A DNA stretch of 64,000 nucleotides, from contig NZ_CP061310.1 in the NCBI RefSeq assembly GCF_018687975.1, positions 1,798,001 to 1,862,000 of the forward strand, given 5' to 3'. Under the pieces are notes generated by a model. That model was given only the letters and a program-made list of their open reading frames with translations. It searched no databases and was not told the DNA's origin. Numbering within the stretch: the stretch's first letter is position 1; each line of letters starts with the position of its first letter. This DNA is from Polynucleobacter sp. es-EL-1. Its GTDB lineage: Bacteria > Pseudomonadota > Gammaproteobacteria > Burkholderiales > Burkholderiaceae. Below are positions 26,309 through 35,445 of this stretch, in pieces. A program made the translations under genes and the position numbers.

Positions 26309-27130
26309 TTAATTCGTTTTAAACATCACATCGCGTGAAGATGGCGATAGATGTTGTCCACCATCTACATATAGGGTAGTGCCTGTGATCGCATTCGAAC
26401 TGGCCAAAAATACAGCGGCTTTTGAAATATCACTTGGGGTTGAAGATTTTCCTAATGGCGTCATTTGATGCGCCCTTGAAAAACCTTCGCTTGTTTGATC
26501 GCCAGATAGTAAAGTAATTCCTGGTGCTAAACCTACCACCCTGATATAGGGTGCAAAATCTACTGCCAATAACTCTACGGAAGTGAGAAGTGCAGACTTG
26601 GATAAGGTGTATGACAAGAAATCTGGATTGAGATTGATCAGCTTTTGATCGAGCAACTGAACCACCGATGGAATTGATAAATCGCTATCACTTGCTTTCT
26701 TTGTCTGACGCTTATGATATTCAAACATCAACTGGGATAGCAAAATAGGTGCCGCTAAATTGACTTGCATATGATCTTGCAATGTTTTAGCAGTCAGTGG
26801 GCTATCAGAATTAGCCCGGTCAAATTCAAAGATAGACGCGCTATTGACCAAGCATTGCAGATTCTCAAACTCACCCGTAACGGCAGAGAATAAGTCTTTT
26901 AATTCATCCTCAAGAGCAAGATCAGCTTGAAAGGCTTTTGCTCTGCGCCCTAGATTCTCAATTTCAGCAATAGTGGCTAGAGCTTCAGACTCAGATTGTC
27001 CGTAATGAATTGCCACATCCCAGCCTTGACGAGCAAATTCCAAGGCGATTTCACGACCGAGACGCTTAGCTGCGCCGGTCACTAAAACCGCTTTATTTTG
27101 CAAAGGTGAAAGGTTTGAACTCAAGCTCAC
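26309..27130 (-). CDS. folM: Pteridine reductase-like SDR (FolM-like)
   Basis: A 273-residue SDR. The glycine motif is TGAAKRLGREIA, matching the TGxxxRxG variant typical of pteridine reductases and FolM rather than the common TGxxxGxG. The catalytic YxxxK is YTLSK near residue 185, and the C-terminal GTTLYVDGGQHLS is standard. FolM reduces dihydromonapterin and, weakly, dihydrofolate; adjacency to folB supports a pterin role. The start seems to be GTG at 27130; no Shine-Dalgarno sequence is obvious. It is divergent from the MidA-type gene with only 25 bp between starts. Confidence 0.8.
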   Translation of the reverse strand: MSLSSNLSPLQNKAVLVTGAAKRLGREIALEFARQGWDVAIHYGQSESEALATIAEIENLGRRAKAFQADLALEDELKDLFSAVTGEFENLQCLVNSASIFEFDRANSDSPLTAKTLQDHMQVNLAAPILLSQLMFEYHKRQTKKASDSDLSIPSVVQLLDQKLINLNPDFLSYTLSKSALLTSVELLAVDFAPYIRVVGLAPGITLLSGDQTSEGFSRAHQMTPLGKSSTPSDISKAAVFLASSNAITGTTLYVDGGQHLSPSSRDVMFKTN

Positions 27131-27155
27131 GGAAATTCTCTTAGACTAGCGAGCT

Positions 27156-28343
27156 ATGGATATTACCTTGACCAGCCTAGAAACGGCTCATACAGAGCTT
27201 CTTAGCCAAAAAATAATGGCTGAAATCGCCTCCAAAGGTGGCTGGATGCCCTTTTCAAGGTATATGGAAATGGCTTTATATGAGCCCGGCATGGGTTATT
27301 ACAGCGCTGGAGCCCATAAATTGGGTGCTGGCGGTGATTTCACGACAGCCCCAGAGCTCTCCCCCTTATTTGGTGCCGCCATTGTAGAAACCCTTTTACC
27401 CATTCTAGAAGGGCTGAAGGCCCAAGGGCTTCCCGCCCAAATTCTGGAGTTTGGCGCTGGCACCGGAAAGTTAGCCGAATCTATTCTCACCCGATTGCAC
27501 GATCTGGATTTTGACCTGGATCACTACGACATTATTGAGATCTCACCCGACCTAGCCCAAAGGCAAGAAGAGCGCCTCAAGCAAGTTGTAGAAAAACTAG
27601 CCCTTTCTACTCAATGCCATTGGTTAAATTCTTTACCCAGCAATTTCAAAGGCATCATTCTGGCAAATGAGGTCATAGATGCTATTCCGTGTGATGCCAT
27701 CATTTTTCAAAATGGGTTTTGGTATCAACAAGGCGTCGCTGTAATTGATGGCAAGCTTGCTTGGTCAGCAGGACAACCCGTTGAGCAGTCATTGCTTCCA
27801 GAGACTTTACTCACCGGAAACTTTTCTGAAGGCTACGTTACCGAATTACATGCGCCCGCAAATGATTGGATGCACCAAGTAGCCAAGCATCTCGATACAG
27901 GACTCTTCCTTACCTTCGATTACGGGTTTCCGGAGGGCGAGTATTACCATGCTCAGCGCCTAGAAGGCACACTCATGGCGCATCATCGCCATCATGCTAT
28001 TCAAGATCCATTTCACCTTCCAGGACTATGTGATTTAACAACGCATGTGGAGTGGTCACAGATTGCACGTAGCGCGCTAGAAGAAAAAGTTGATGATGTC
28101 TATCTCAGCAATCAAGCAAGTTACTTGCTGGATGCTGGTATCGGCGATATTGCGCTAGAGATTGGTGACCCAGGAAATCCAGAAATATTCTTACCAATCT
28201 CTAATTCCCTGCAGAAGCTATTGTCAGAGGCAGAAATGGGTGAGCTCTTCAAAGTCTTTGCGTTCTCAAAGAAACTATCTGACGTATTGCCAGACCATGT
28301 CTTAGAAGACTTACCCGGCCTTCGAGGCAGAAACCGGCTGTAA
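27156..28343 (+). CDS. SAM-dependent methyltransferase, MidA/NDUFAF7 family
   Basis: A 395-residue protein of COG1565. The N-terminal GGWMPFSRYMEMALYEPGMG and AGGDFTTAPELSPLFG are family hallmarks, followed by the SAM-binding EFGAGTGKLAESIL near residue 105, NEVIDAIPCD, and LFLTFDYGFPEGEYYHAQR. The mitochondrial relative NDUFAF7 dimethylates an arginine of complex I. Since an NDUFA9-like complex I protein is encoded 1.1 kb away, a role in complex I assembly is tempting but unproven. It converges on cca with 4 bp between stops. Confidence 0.88.
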   Translation: MDITLTSLETAHTELLSQKIMAEIASKGGWMPFSRYMEMALYEPGMGYYSAGAHKLGAGGDFTTAPELSPLFGAAIVETLLPILEGLKAQGLPAQILEFGAGTGKLAESILTRLHDLDFDLDHYDIIEISPDLAQRQEERLKQVVEKLALSTQCHWLNSLPSNFKGIILANEVIDAIPCDAIIFQNGFWYQQGVAVIDGKLAWSAGQPVEQSLLPETLLTGNFSEGYVTELHAPANDWMHQVAKHLDTGLFLTFDYGFPEGEYYHAQRLEGTLMAHHRHHAIQDPFHLPGLCDLTTHVEWSQIARSALEEKVDDVYLSNQASYLLDAGIGDIALEIGDPGNPEIFLPISNSLQKLLSEAEMGELFKVFAFSKKLSDVLPDHVLEDLPGLRGRNRL

Positions 28344-28347
28344 GCTT

Positions 28348-29487
28348 TTAGTTGTTTATGGCTGCACTAATGGCGGAGAGTCTAGCGGCATCCACTGCAC
28401 TACGAATATTTTCACCATTGGAGCGCTCTTCTAGCGGAACGCCTTCAATAATTTGAGCCGTGTTGAGCGATTGGGTATTTTGCATTGCCGAAATTAAAGT
28501 ATCGACATTCAAGCCAATACGCTTTGCCAAATCCAACAAAGCATTTCCACGATCAGGTTTTCGCCAAACATCTGCTCGATTAAACCAAGCTAAGACATCA
28601 GCAGCCTGGAAAGTAAAATCAGGACGTCCTTGGGACTGTTCAATTAATCGATTGAGCTCGCTAAATATTTCACAGAAATCACGTACCTCATTTGGCATGC
28701 GTATGCATTCAGCCCAAGAACGAATGTCAGCACTAGGCAAATGCATAAGGACAACGGCGCAGCGATTTTCTAAGTGATCGTCAGCGGTTTGCAAATGGGC
28801 AATCAAATCCTTGCGGAAATCATCTTGCGCTAAGCTGAGGACCAATGCGCTTGGGAGTAATGGTTTTGCTGCTCCGCAGTCTAGGAGCACTTGAAACATA
28901 TGCATTGGCTTAGCAGCTGTTAAACCCCTAGCTAGCTCTTGCCAGATTCTTTCGGGAGAGAGTGCTGATAATTCATTAGAGTGAACAATCGCTTGCAAAG
29001 CTTGCATCGTCTCTGGTGCCACTATGAAATCGGGAAAACGTGCTGCAAAACGCGCAATGCGTAACAAGCGCAGAGGGTCTTCCGCAAAAGCATCAGACAC
29101 GTGACGAAATACCTTAGCAGCTAAATCTTGCCGGCCGTTGTAGGGATCCAAAATAGGGCCCACCCATTTACCGTCAGCGCCGACCTCTTGTGCCATGGCA
29201 TTGATGGTTAGATCCCGTCGCTCTAAATCTTGCTCCAACGTAACGGTCGGGTCAGCATAAAACATAAAGCCTTTGTAGCCCGTGCCTGTTTTACGCTCTG
29301 TGCGCGCCAAGGCGTATTCAGCTTGAGTCTCTGGATGCAAGAACACCGGAAAATCTTTTCCGACTGGCCGAAAACCTTGTGCAATCATTTCATCCACACT
29401 AGAGCCCACCACGACATAATCAATATCGTGCACCGGCAAACCCATGAGAGTGTCCCGAACAGCCCCTCCTACTGCATAGATCTTCAT
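28348..29487 (-). CDS. cca: CCA tRNA nucleotidyltransferase, HD domain not recognisable
   Basis: A 379-residue class II CCA-adding enzyme that completes the 3' end of tRNAs. MKIYAVGGAVRDTLMG contains the nucleotidyltransferase GG loop, DIDYVVVG the catalytic acid pair, and LEQDLERRDLTINAMA the template region with RRD; the head/neck helices contain EDPLRLLRIARFAARF. Proteobacterial Cca normally carries an HD phosphohydrolase domain starting with HTxMVL and CHDLGK. Here that stretch is replaced by VVLMHLPSADIRSW and the His/Asp pairs are missing, so only the CCA-adding activity is expected. The gene follows the NDUFA9-like gene by 4 bp. Confidence 0.93.
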   Translation of the reverse strand: MKIYAVGGAVRDTLMGLPVHDIDYVVVGSSVDEMIAQGFRPVGKDFPVFLHPETQAEYALARTERKTGTGYKGFMFYADPTVTLEQDLERRDLTINAMAQEVGADGKWVGPILDPYNGRQDLAAKVFRHVSDAFAEDPLRLLRIARFAARFPDFIVAPETMQALQAIVHSNELSALSPERIWQELARGLTAAKPMHMFQVLLDCGAAKPLLPSALVLSLAQDDFRKDLIAHLQTADDHLENRCAVVLMHLPSADIRSWAECIRMPNEVRDFCEIFSELNRLIEQSQGRPDFTFQAADVLAWFNRADVWRKPDRGNALLDLAKRIGLNVDTLISAMQNTQSLNTAQIIEGVPLEERSNGENIRSAVDAARLSAISAAINN

Positions 29488-29491
29488 TGAC

Positions 29492-30400
29492 TTACTTCAT
29501 GCCCTCTAAAGTACGACGACTAATGCCAAAAACCTGGGTCAAAGCATCCACCCTATTAGATGGCAAGATATTAGGTAACCTCATTGAGGCAATATTGTCG
29601 CGAGACATGAGTGTTGGTACAGGCAAAAATTCAAATGCTAGCGCTTGCAAGTAACCCACAAAATCAGGCACAGGAATAATGGCGCACTGAGTATTTGCCT
29701 TGCGAGCAGCAAACTCGACAATTTCTCTCATGGTGTAAACCGTAGGACCCACTAAATCATAAGATTCATAAATAGTGCTTGGCATCTTTAATGCCTTGGT
29801 AAAAGCAGTCGCTACATCATCGACGCTCACTGGCTGAAACCGAGCATTGGAGTTTGTCAAGGGCATTGCTGAAAATAACTTTGTTAACTTAGCAAATAAA
29901 TTAATGAATTGGTCTTGCTCACCAAAAATCACTGAAGGTCTAAAAATGGTCCAAGCTAAATTACTGGCTTTCACGGCCTGCTCACCATCCCCTTTACTGC
30001 GTTGATACATAGAAGGACCATGAGCATCAGCGCCCAAGGCGCTCATGTGTAAGTATCTTTTAAGGCCATGCATTTGCATAGCAGTAATAATATTCTTTGG
30101 AAGATCGACGTGCGCCGCTTTGAAAGCCTTACCATATGGAGAGGCTGGCTTATCGTGCAACACTCCTACCAAATTGATCACTGCGCCATTAGATTTAATT
30201 CGTGAGCATAACTCTTGCAACGCATCAAATTCATGAATATCAGCATCTTCTAAATGCACTTTTGGCAACATACGTAACTCACGAGCAGCTGCTAGATGCC
30301 GAGTTGGCAACAACACAGAATAACCCTCTGCTTGGAGCTGAGCGGCCAAAACACGGCCTACAAAACCGTTACCACCAATGAGCAAAATGTCATATTTCAT
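29492..30400 (-). CDS. Complex I NDUFA9-like NAD(P)-binding protein
   Basis: About 302 residues of an atypical SDR. The N-terminal nucleotide-binding loop is LLIGGNGFVGRVLA, with INLVGVLHD and the YQRSKGDGEQAVK active-site segment where Tyr and Lys are kept. The C-terminal half (FQPVSVDDVATAFTKAL, YDLVGPTVYTMREIV) is as in NDUFA9-related proteins, which bind NADPH structurally in complex I. I chose the ATG at 30400 because GGAG lies four bases upstream; the longer frame adds 20 residues. It is 22 bp after slt and 4 bp before cca. Confidence 0.87.
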   Translation of the reverse strand: MKYDILLIGGNGFVGRVLAAQLQAEGYSVLLPTRHLAAARELRMLPKVHLEDADIHEFDALQELCSRIKSNGAVINLVGVLHDKPASPYGKAFKAAHVDLPKNIITAMQMHGLKRYLHMSALGADAHGPSMYQRSKGDGEQAVKASNLAWTIFRPSVIFGEQDQFINLFAKLTKLFSAMPLTNSNARFQPVSVDDVATAFTKALKMPSTIYESYDLVGPTVYTMREIVEFAARKANTQCAIIPVPDFVGYLQALAFEFLPVPTLMSRDNIASMRLPNILPSNRVDALTQVFGISRRTLEGMK

Positions 30401-30422
30401 AAGACTCCAATATTTAGAAATA

Positions 30423-32381
30423 CTATGGCAATTCAGATGAATTTGCCGCTTTAGGTGCAATTACTCCTAGGCGTTGCTTTAATGACTGCGTTTGGCCATG
30501 CATCACCGATGAATAATAAGTAGCATTAGCCAATACATTTTTTACATAAGTGCGCGTCTCATTAAATGGGATGGTCTCGGCAAAAATAGCGCCCTCCGTT
30601 GGGCTACTCAGCTTTGCACGCCAAGACTTCGAGCGAGATGGTCCAGCGTTATAAGCTGCTGAAGCGAGCACCCAAGAACCATCAAGATCCATCAACACCA
30701 TATTCAAGTAATTGCTACCCAAAGTTAAATTGGTATTGGTATCACTCAATTGATCATTGGTATATGAATTCATGCCAATTTTCTTGGCTACATACTTAGC
30801 AGTCTTTGGCATCACCTGCATCAAACCCGAGGCACCTACCGAAGAAGAGGCGTTCATAATAAATCGCGACTCTTGGCGTATTAATCCATATGCCCAAGCT
30901 AGATTCAAATCAATTTGTTTTGCGATCGGAGAAAGTTCATCCCGAAAAGGCGTTGGATAACGCAAACTAAAGTCATGCTCTTGTTTTGTTCGATCGGCAG
31001 TATTTACCACGCGGTCATATAGACCAATACGCTTCGCATACTCAGCAGCGGCCAACAACTGCTTATCACTCATGCCGCGCAATTCCCAATTCCAATCACG
31101 ATTGCCCTCAAAACGTAAATTCATGGCATAAAACCGCTCACCACGAATAAAGCCTTGGCGACTAGCCATCAGTTCAATCTCCTCATCGCTTACTTTAGTT
31201 TTTGGAGGCGCATGATTCGGTCTTCCCAAATCTTCACGAGCAAGCTGCCCATAAAAGTTGTATTGATCAGCAATAAATTCAAGATGCTCCCTGGCTTTGT
31301 CATCATCACCCTCAGCTTTTAGTGCACGCGCATACCAATACGTCCAAGCAGGATCTTTTCTACGCACTACTGGATGCATTCCTTCAATAGCATTCTTGAC
31401 TAAGCTCCAGTCCTTAGCGCGCAAACCTGCGCGTACCTTCCACTCCTGGCCTTCAGTAGATAAAAGCTCGTTATATCCAAGCTCCTGCTGTAACCGATAA
31501 GCTTCATCAGCATTAGGATCTAGTTTCTTGGCCAAAAACTGTCCGATGACACCCCAAGCTACTGCTTGATTTTCCTTGCTATAACGTGAAGCGTTTTGAG
31601 AAAAATCTCTATAGGCTTTTGCTGGATCTGACCTGGCGGACTTCACAATATCGGCAATGGGATCTTCGCCGCCAATACGACGTGACACAGTTTCAAAGCC
31701 CATCTCACCGGCAGCGCGACCGAGCGCTTTAGCTTCATTTGGCGTCATACCGCCAGCAGCCACCAATGCGGGAACCAATTCCTGACAAGCCTGACCAAAA
31801 TATCGAGGGTCTAACATCACTGCACGCGCATCTATAGCTAGTTTCGTGGGATTTACCCCTTGCTCTAACTGAGATTGAAGCGCATAACACTTCACCTGAG
31901 TGTCATCATCCAAAACAAATTTAGGGTACTCTGCATCAAATCTTGCCCAGTCTTTGCGCTTACCTAATACCAGTAACCAATCGTTACGCATACGATCAGC
32001 CAAAGCAGTGCCTTGATACTGATTTAGAAATTTGATTACCTGAGAATCTGCATTTGTATCAGCACGAGCTATTCCAGCGCTATCAAATAGTTGCGGCTTA
32101 ATACGAAAATACGCTACGTAGTCATCATAGGGATAGTTGGTTAAATTAGCGGCCAGGGTTTGTGCGCGAGCCACATCATTTCTTTTGGCAGCTTCTCGCA
32201 ATTCAATAAAAGTTCGATCGCCCTCAGTAATTTCAAAAGCAGACATCCTGCCTTGCGTAGGTTGACCAGTTTTTTTAGATTTTTCTGCAGCAAAACTTGG
32301 CGCAGCAATGCACAGTGCGAGAAACAATATTCCCGCTACAGTTTTTTGCCGCCCGCACAATGCATCAACCTTCTTTTTCAC
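30423..32381 (-). CDS. slt: Soluble lytic murein transglycosylase
   Basis: A 652-residue periplasmic enzyme. A signal peptide ends near residue 31 (CIAAPSFAAE). A long superhelical alpha domain follows (to about residue 480), then the SLT domain with the catalytic glutamate in LIRQESRFIMNASSSVGA, GLMQVMPKTAKY and the LGSNYLNMVL and AYNAGPSRSKSW segments. It cleaves the glycan strand to 1,6-anhydromuropeptides, the substrate type imported by the AmpG-like permease encoded at 41-42 kb. The start codon is GTG with GGA nearby upstream. It is divergent from the 5-FCL gene, 46 bp apart. Confidence 0.93.
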   Translation of the reverse strand: MKKKVDALCGRQKTVAGILFLALCIAAPSFAAEKSKKTGQPTQGRMSAFEITEGDRTFIELREAAKRNDVARAQTLAANLTNYPYDDYVAYFRIKPQLFDSAGIARADTNADSQVIKFLNQYQGTALADRMRNDWLLVLGKRKDWARFDAEYPKFVLDDDTQVKCYALQSQLEQGVNPTKLAIDARAVMLDPRYFGQACQELVPALVAAGGMTPNEAKALGRAAGEMGFETVSRRIGGEDPIADIVKSARSDPAKAYRDFSQNASRYSKENQAVAWGVIGQFLAKKLDPNADEAYRLQQELGYNELLSTEGQEWKVRAGLRAKDWSLVKNAIEGMHPVVRRKDPAWTYWYARALKAEGDDDKAREHLEFIADQYNFYGQLAREDLGRPNHAPPKTKVSDEEIELMASRQGFIRGERFYAMNLRFEGNRDWNWELRGMSDKQLLAAAEYAKRIGLYDRVVNTADRTKQEHDFSLRYPTPFRDELSPIAKQIDLNLAWAYGLIRQESRFIMNASSSVGASGLMQVMPKTAKYVAKKIGMNSYTNDQLSDTNTNLTLGSNYLNMVLMDLDGSWVLASAAYNAGPSRSKSWRAKLSSPTEGAIFAETIPFNETRTYVKNVLANATYYSSVMHGQTQSLKQRLGVIAPKAANSSELP

Positions 32382-32427
32382 CGTTTTATCCTATGGATTT
32401 ACTATATCCTCCAATTTTCGCCTGATA

Positions 32428-33060
32428 ATGGCTGATATGCACGGCAATTCTCCAAAAACTCTACGGCAAGACTTGCTAGCCCAAAGAAAACAATTTGCGG
32501 CTAGCTCGACATATTCGGCCAGCAAAAACGCTGTCTTGACTGGGTTAGAGCATTTTCTTGCGGAGCATCGAGACCGGGTGAGCTCTATAGCCTTATATTG
32601 CCCCATTCAGGATGAAATTGACTTGCGGCCCACGCTCCTAAGGTGGTCTAAAGAAGAATCCATCAGAGTTCTTTCCCTGCCCTTTGCTCGGCAAGACAAG
32701 CATCTGGATTTTTATCTTTGGGAACAGGGCGACCTTTTGATCCCCAGCAAGCATGGGGTACCTGAACCAGAGCCCAACAACCCCCGTAGACCTCAAATCA
32801 CTCCGGACTGTATTTTGATTCCCTGCGTAGGCTGGTCAGAATCCAGCGTGGGTAATAAAACGCATTATTGGCGACTGGGGTATGGGGGAGGCTACTTTGA
32901 CCGCACCTTGGCTCAGTTGCGTAAGGCTAAACCAAACCTACTGTGCGTAGGTATTGGCTTTGATTGGCAAAAATTAGATGATGCTCAATGGCAGGCTCAA
33001 ACTCATGATGAGCCCCTGGATGCCATGCTGACTGAGTCAGGCTTATTGATTACTTATTGA
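32428..33060 (+). CDS. 5-formyltetrahydrofolate cyclo-ligase
   Basis: About 210 residues. LRQDLLAQRKQF is the N-terminal motif, and the ATP-binding signature LGYGGGYFDRTLAQL is near residue 150, followed by GIGFDWQKL. It converts 5-formyl-THF to 5,10-methenyl-THF with ATP, feeding the same folate pool as the adjacent MetF. The ATG at 32428 is preferred; a second ATG three codons later is possible and no clear ribosome site distinguishes them. The last 11 bases overlap the 3' end of convergent metF. Confidence 0.9.
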   Translation: MADMHGNSPKTLRQDLLAQRKQFAASSTYSASKNAVLTGLEHFLAEHRDRVSSIALYCPIQDEIDLRPTLLRWSKEESIRVLSLPFARQDKHLDFYLWEQGDLLIPSKHGVPEPEPNNPRRPQITPDCILIPCVGWSESSVGNKTHYWRLGYGGGYFDRTLAQLRKAKPNLLCVGIGFDWQKLDDAQWQAQTHDEPLDAMLTESGLLITY

Positions 33061-33880
33061 GACTGAGATTGTCTGCTATCGCTAAAACAGCATCTGCTTG
33101 ATTGAGCGAATAGAAATGTAATCCTGGAGCACCAGCAGTTAAGAGCTGATCGCAAAGATCGGTCACTACCTCTTCACCAAATGCACGAATCGAAGCAGTG
33201 TCATCGCCATAAGACTGCAAACGCAAACGAATCCAACGTGGGATCTCTGCGCCACAAGCATCGGAAAAACGTAGTAGCTGAGTGCTATTGGTAATTGGCA
33301 TAATCCCAGCAATCACCGGCTGAGTAACACCCAAGTCATAGGCCTCATCAACAAAGCGGAAGTAAGCATCGCTGTTGTAAAAATACTGAGTGACTGCCGA
33401 ATTGGCTCCAGCTTTCATCTTCTGCACAAAGAAATCCACATCAGTGGCGGGTGATTTAGCCTGAGGATGCGTTTCTGGATAGGCAGCTACATCAATATGA
33501 AACCAGTCGCCTGTTTCGGTGCGGATAAATTCAACCAATTCATTAGCGTGATGAAACTCACCATACTGGCCCATACCAGAGGGTAAGTCACCACGTAAAG
33601 CCACAATCCGTTTAACACCTAAAGCTTGATATTGCTTCAACATTTCGCGCACGCTTTCACGTGAGCTACCAACACAAGATAAATGGGGAGCAACCGCTGC
33701 ACCTGCAGCATGAATATCGCTCACCACTTTCAATGTGCCAGATTGAGTAGAACCACCGGCACCAAAAGTCACGGAATAAAAAGCAGGCTTGAGCGTTTCA
33801 CTAAAACGCTCGCGCACTACATGCAGCTTACTCTCACCCTCAGGTGTTTTTGGAGGGAAGAATTCAACGCTTAATTCCAT
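33050..33880 (-). CDS. metF: 5,10-Methylenetetrahydrofolate reductase
   Basis: A 276-residue FAD-dependent reductase. The N-terminal VEFFPPKTPEGE contains the catalytic glutamate, SVTFGAGGSTQSGT the flavin/folate segment, and LRGDLPSG the central motif; NSAVTQYFYNSDAYFRFVDE and GIMPITN complete the barrel. It produces 5-methyl-THF, the methyl donor for the MetH pair at 4.7-8.5 kb. It lies 55 bp downstream of ahcY and closes the metK-ahcY-metF cluster. The ribosome site is weak. Confidence 0.96.
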   Translation of the reverse strand: MELSVEFFPPKTPEGESKLHVVRERFSETLKPAFYSVTFGAGGSTQSGTLKVVSDIHAAGAAVAPHLSCVGSSRESVREMLKQYQALGVKRIVALRGDLPSGMGQYGEFHHANELVEFIRTETGDWFHIDVAAYPETHPQAKSPATDVDFFVQKMKAGANSAVTQYFYNSDAYFRFVDEAYDLGVTQPVIAGIMPITNSTQLLRFSDACGAEIPRWIRLRLQSYGDDTASIRAFGEEVVTDLCDQLLTAGAPGLHFYSLNQADAVLAIADNLSLNK

Positions 33881-33935
33881 GGTTTTGGGCCTGTATCTCT
33901 ATTTCTCTATTGAACAATATCTAGCAATGTGCAGA

Positions 33936-35381
33936 TTAATAACGGTAGTGGTCAGCCTTGTATGGACCTTCCTTCGTTACGCCAATGTAAGACGCTTGCT
34001 GATCAGAAAGCACTGTCAACTCTGCATTGAGTGTCTTGAGCTGCAAACGCGCAACCTTCTCATCCAAATGCTTTGGCAAGGTGTAAACACCGACCGGATA
34101 TTTATCTGTGCCAACAGCATTCCACAATTCGATCTGTGCAATTACTTGGTTCGCAAATGAAGAGCTCATAACATATGATGGGTGACCTGTACCGCAACCA
34201 AGGTTAACCAAACGGCCTTTAGCCAAGATGATGATGCGCTTCTCAGGATTGCCATTGGCTGCTGGGAAAATCACATGATCTACTTGTGGCTTGATTTCTT
34301 CCCACTTGTATTTTTCAATACCAGCAACATCAATCTCATTATCAAAGTGACCGATGTTACAAACGATGGCTTGATTCTTCATCTTCACCATGTGGTCATG
34401 TGTAATCACATGGTAGTTACCAGTTGCGGAAACAAAGATATCTGCTTTATCAGCAGCGTAATCCATTGTTACTACACGGTAGCCTTCCATGGCCGCCTGC
34501 AATGCACAGATTGGATCGACTTCAGTCACCCAAACTTGAGCAGACAAAGCACGTAGAGCTTGAGCTGAACCTTTACCCACATCGCCGTAACCACAAACCA
34601 CGGCAACCTTACCGGCAACCATGACGTCAGTAGCACGCTTGATCGCATCAACCAAGGATTCGCGGCAACCATAGAGGTTATCGAACTTACTCTTAGTAAC
34701 AGAATCGTTCACGTTAATTGCAGGGAACTTTAAGTCACCTTTGGCAAACATCTGATACAAACGGTGTACGCCTGTTGTCGTTTCTTCAGTTACGCCTTTT
34801 ACTTTTTCTAGGCGTGTGGAATACCAAGTTGGATCTTGAGCTAATTTATTTTTAATGGCAGCAAATAAAATAGTTTCTTCTTCGCTAGTTGGATGATTTA
34901 AGCAAGCCTGATCTTTTTCAGCGCGTGCACCAAGATGTAATAGCAAAGTAGCATCACCACCGTCATCCAAGATCATATTGGTATAGCCACCATCTGCCCA
35001 CTCAAAAATACGATGAGTGAAGTCCCAATATTGCTCAAGCGTTTCACCTTTGATCGCAAAAACAGGCGTGCCATTTGCAGCGATTGCAGCAGCAGCATGG
35101 TCTTGTGTAGAGAAAATATTGCAAGATGCCCACTGCACTTCAGCGCCGAGAGCTTCTAAAGTCTCGATCAAAACTGCAGTTTGAATAGTCATGTGCAAGG
35201 AGCCAGTGATACGGGCACCACGCAAAGGTTGTTGTGCTGCAAACTCATCGCGGATAGCGATCAAGCCAGGCATCTCAGTTTCAGCAATAGCGATTTCTTT
35301 ACGGCCAAAGTCAGCTAAAGAAATATCAGCAATCGCGCAACGGGTTGCTACAAAGTTGTTTAAATCGGAAACGGTACTCAT
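33936..35381 (-). CDS. ahcY: S-adenosylhomocysteine hydrolase
   Basis: About 481 residues. It splits S-adenosylhomocysteine to homocysteine and adenosine, removing the product that inhibits methyltransferases. Seen: the N-terminal GRKEIAIAETEMPGLIAIR and GARITGSLHMTIQTAVLIETL, the NAD-binding CGYGDVGKGSAQALRA, and the terminal KADHYRY. The long form with an insertion of about 40 residues before the NAD domain is usual in proteobacteria. I start it at the ATG at 35381, with GGAG five bases upstream; the upstream extension is riboswitch leader. An SAH riboswitch precedes it. Confidence 0.97.
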   Translation of the reverse strand: MSTVSDLNNFVATRCAIADISLADFGRKEIAIAETEMPGLIAIRDEFAAQQPLRGARITGSLHMTIQTAVLIETLEALGAEVQWASCNIFSTQDHAAAAIAANGTPVFAIKGETLEQYWDFTHRIFEWADGGYTNMILDDGGDATLLLHLGARAEKDQACLNHPTSEEETILFAAIKNKLAQDPTWYSTRLEKVKGVTEETTTGVHRLYQMFAKGDLKFPAINVNDSVTKSKFDNLYGCRESLVDAIKRATDVMVAGKVAVVCGYGDVGKGSAQALRALSAQVWVTEVDPICALQAAMEGYRVVTMDYAADKADIFVSATGNYHVITHDHMVKMKNQAIVCNIGHFDNEIDVAGIEKYKWEEIKPQVDHVIFPAANGNPEKRIIILAKGRLVNLGCGTGHPSYVMSSSFANQVIAQIELWNAVGTDKYPVGVYTLPKHLDEKVARLQLKTLNAELTVLSDQQASYIGVTKEGPYKADHYRY

Positions 35382-35386
35382 GAATG

Positions 35387-35428
35387 CTCCAGCTAAATAC
35401 GATCCAATGCTGGAGTAAGAACTCGCTA
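35387..35428 (-). promoter_or_regulatory. ahcY expression platform: hairpin covering the Shine-Dalgarno
   Basis: On the transcript, CTCCAGC (35415-35409) can pair with GCTGGAG (35393-35387), and the latter contains the GGAG ribosome site of ahcY. Just before it, TAGCGAG (35428-35422) is complementary to CTCGCTA (35452-35446), which overlaps the last two bases of the SAH aptamer's pseudoknot strand. So aptamer folding and exposure of the ribosome site can be linked. The pairing is seen in sequence; the switching is inference. Confidence 0.5.
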
Positions 35429-35445
35429 GCCATTGAATCATGGGT

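Noticed and set aside
27156..30400. A complex I assembly island (MidA-type methyltransferase plus NDUFA9-like protein)
   Set aside because: The two genes are convergent with cca between them and no nuo genes are nearby, so a shared role is only a guess.
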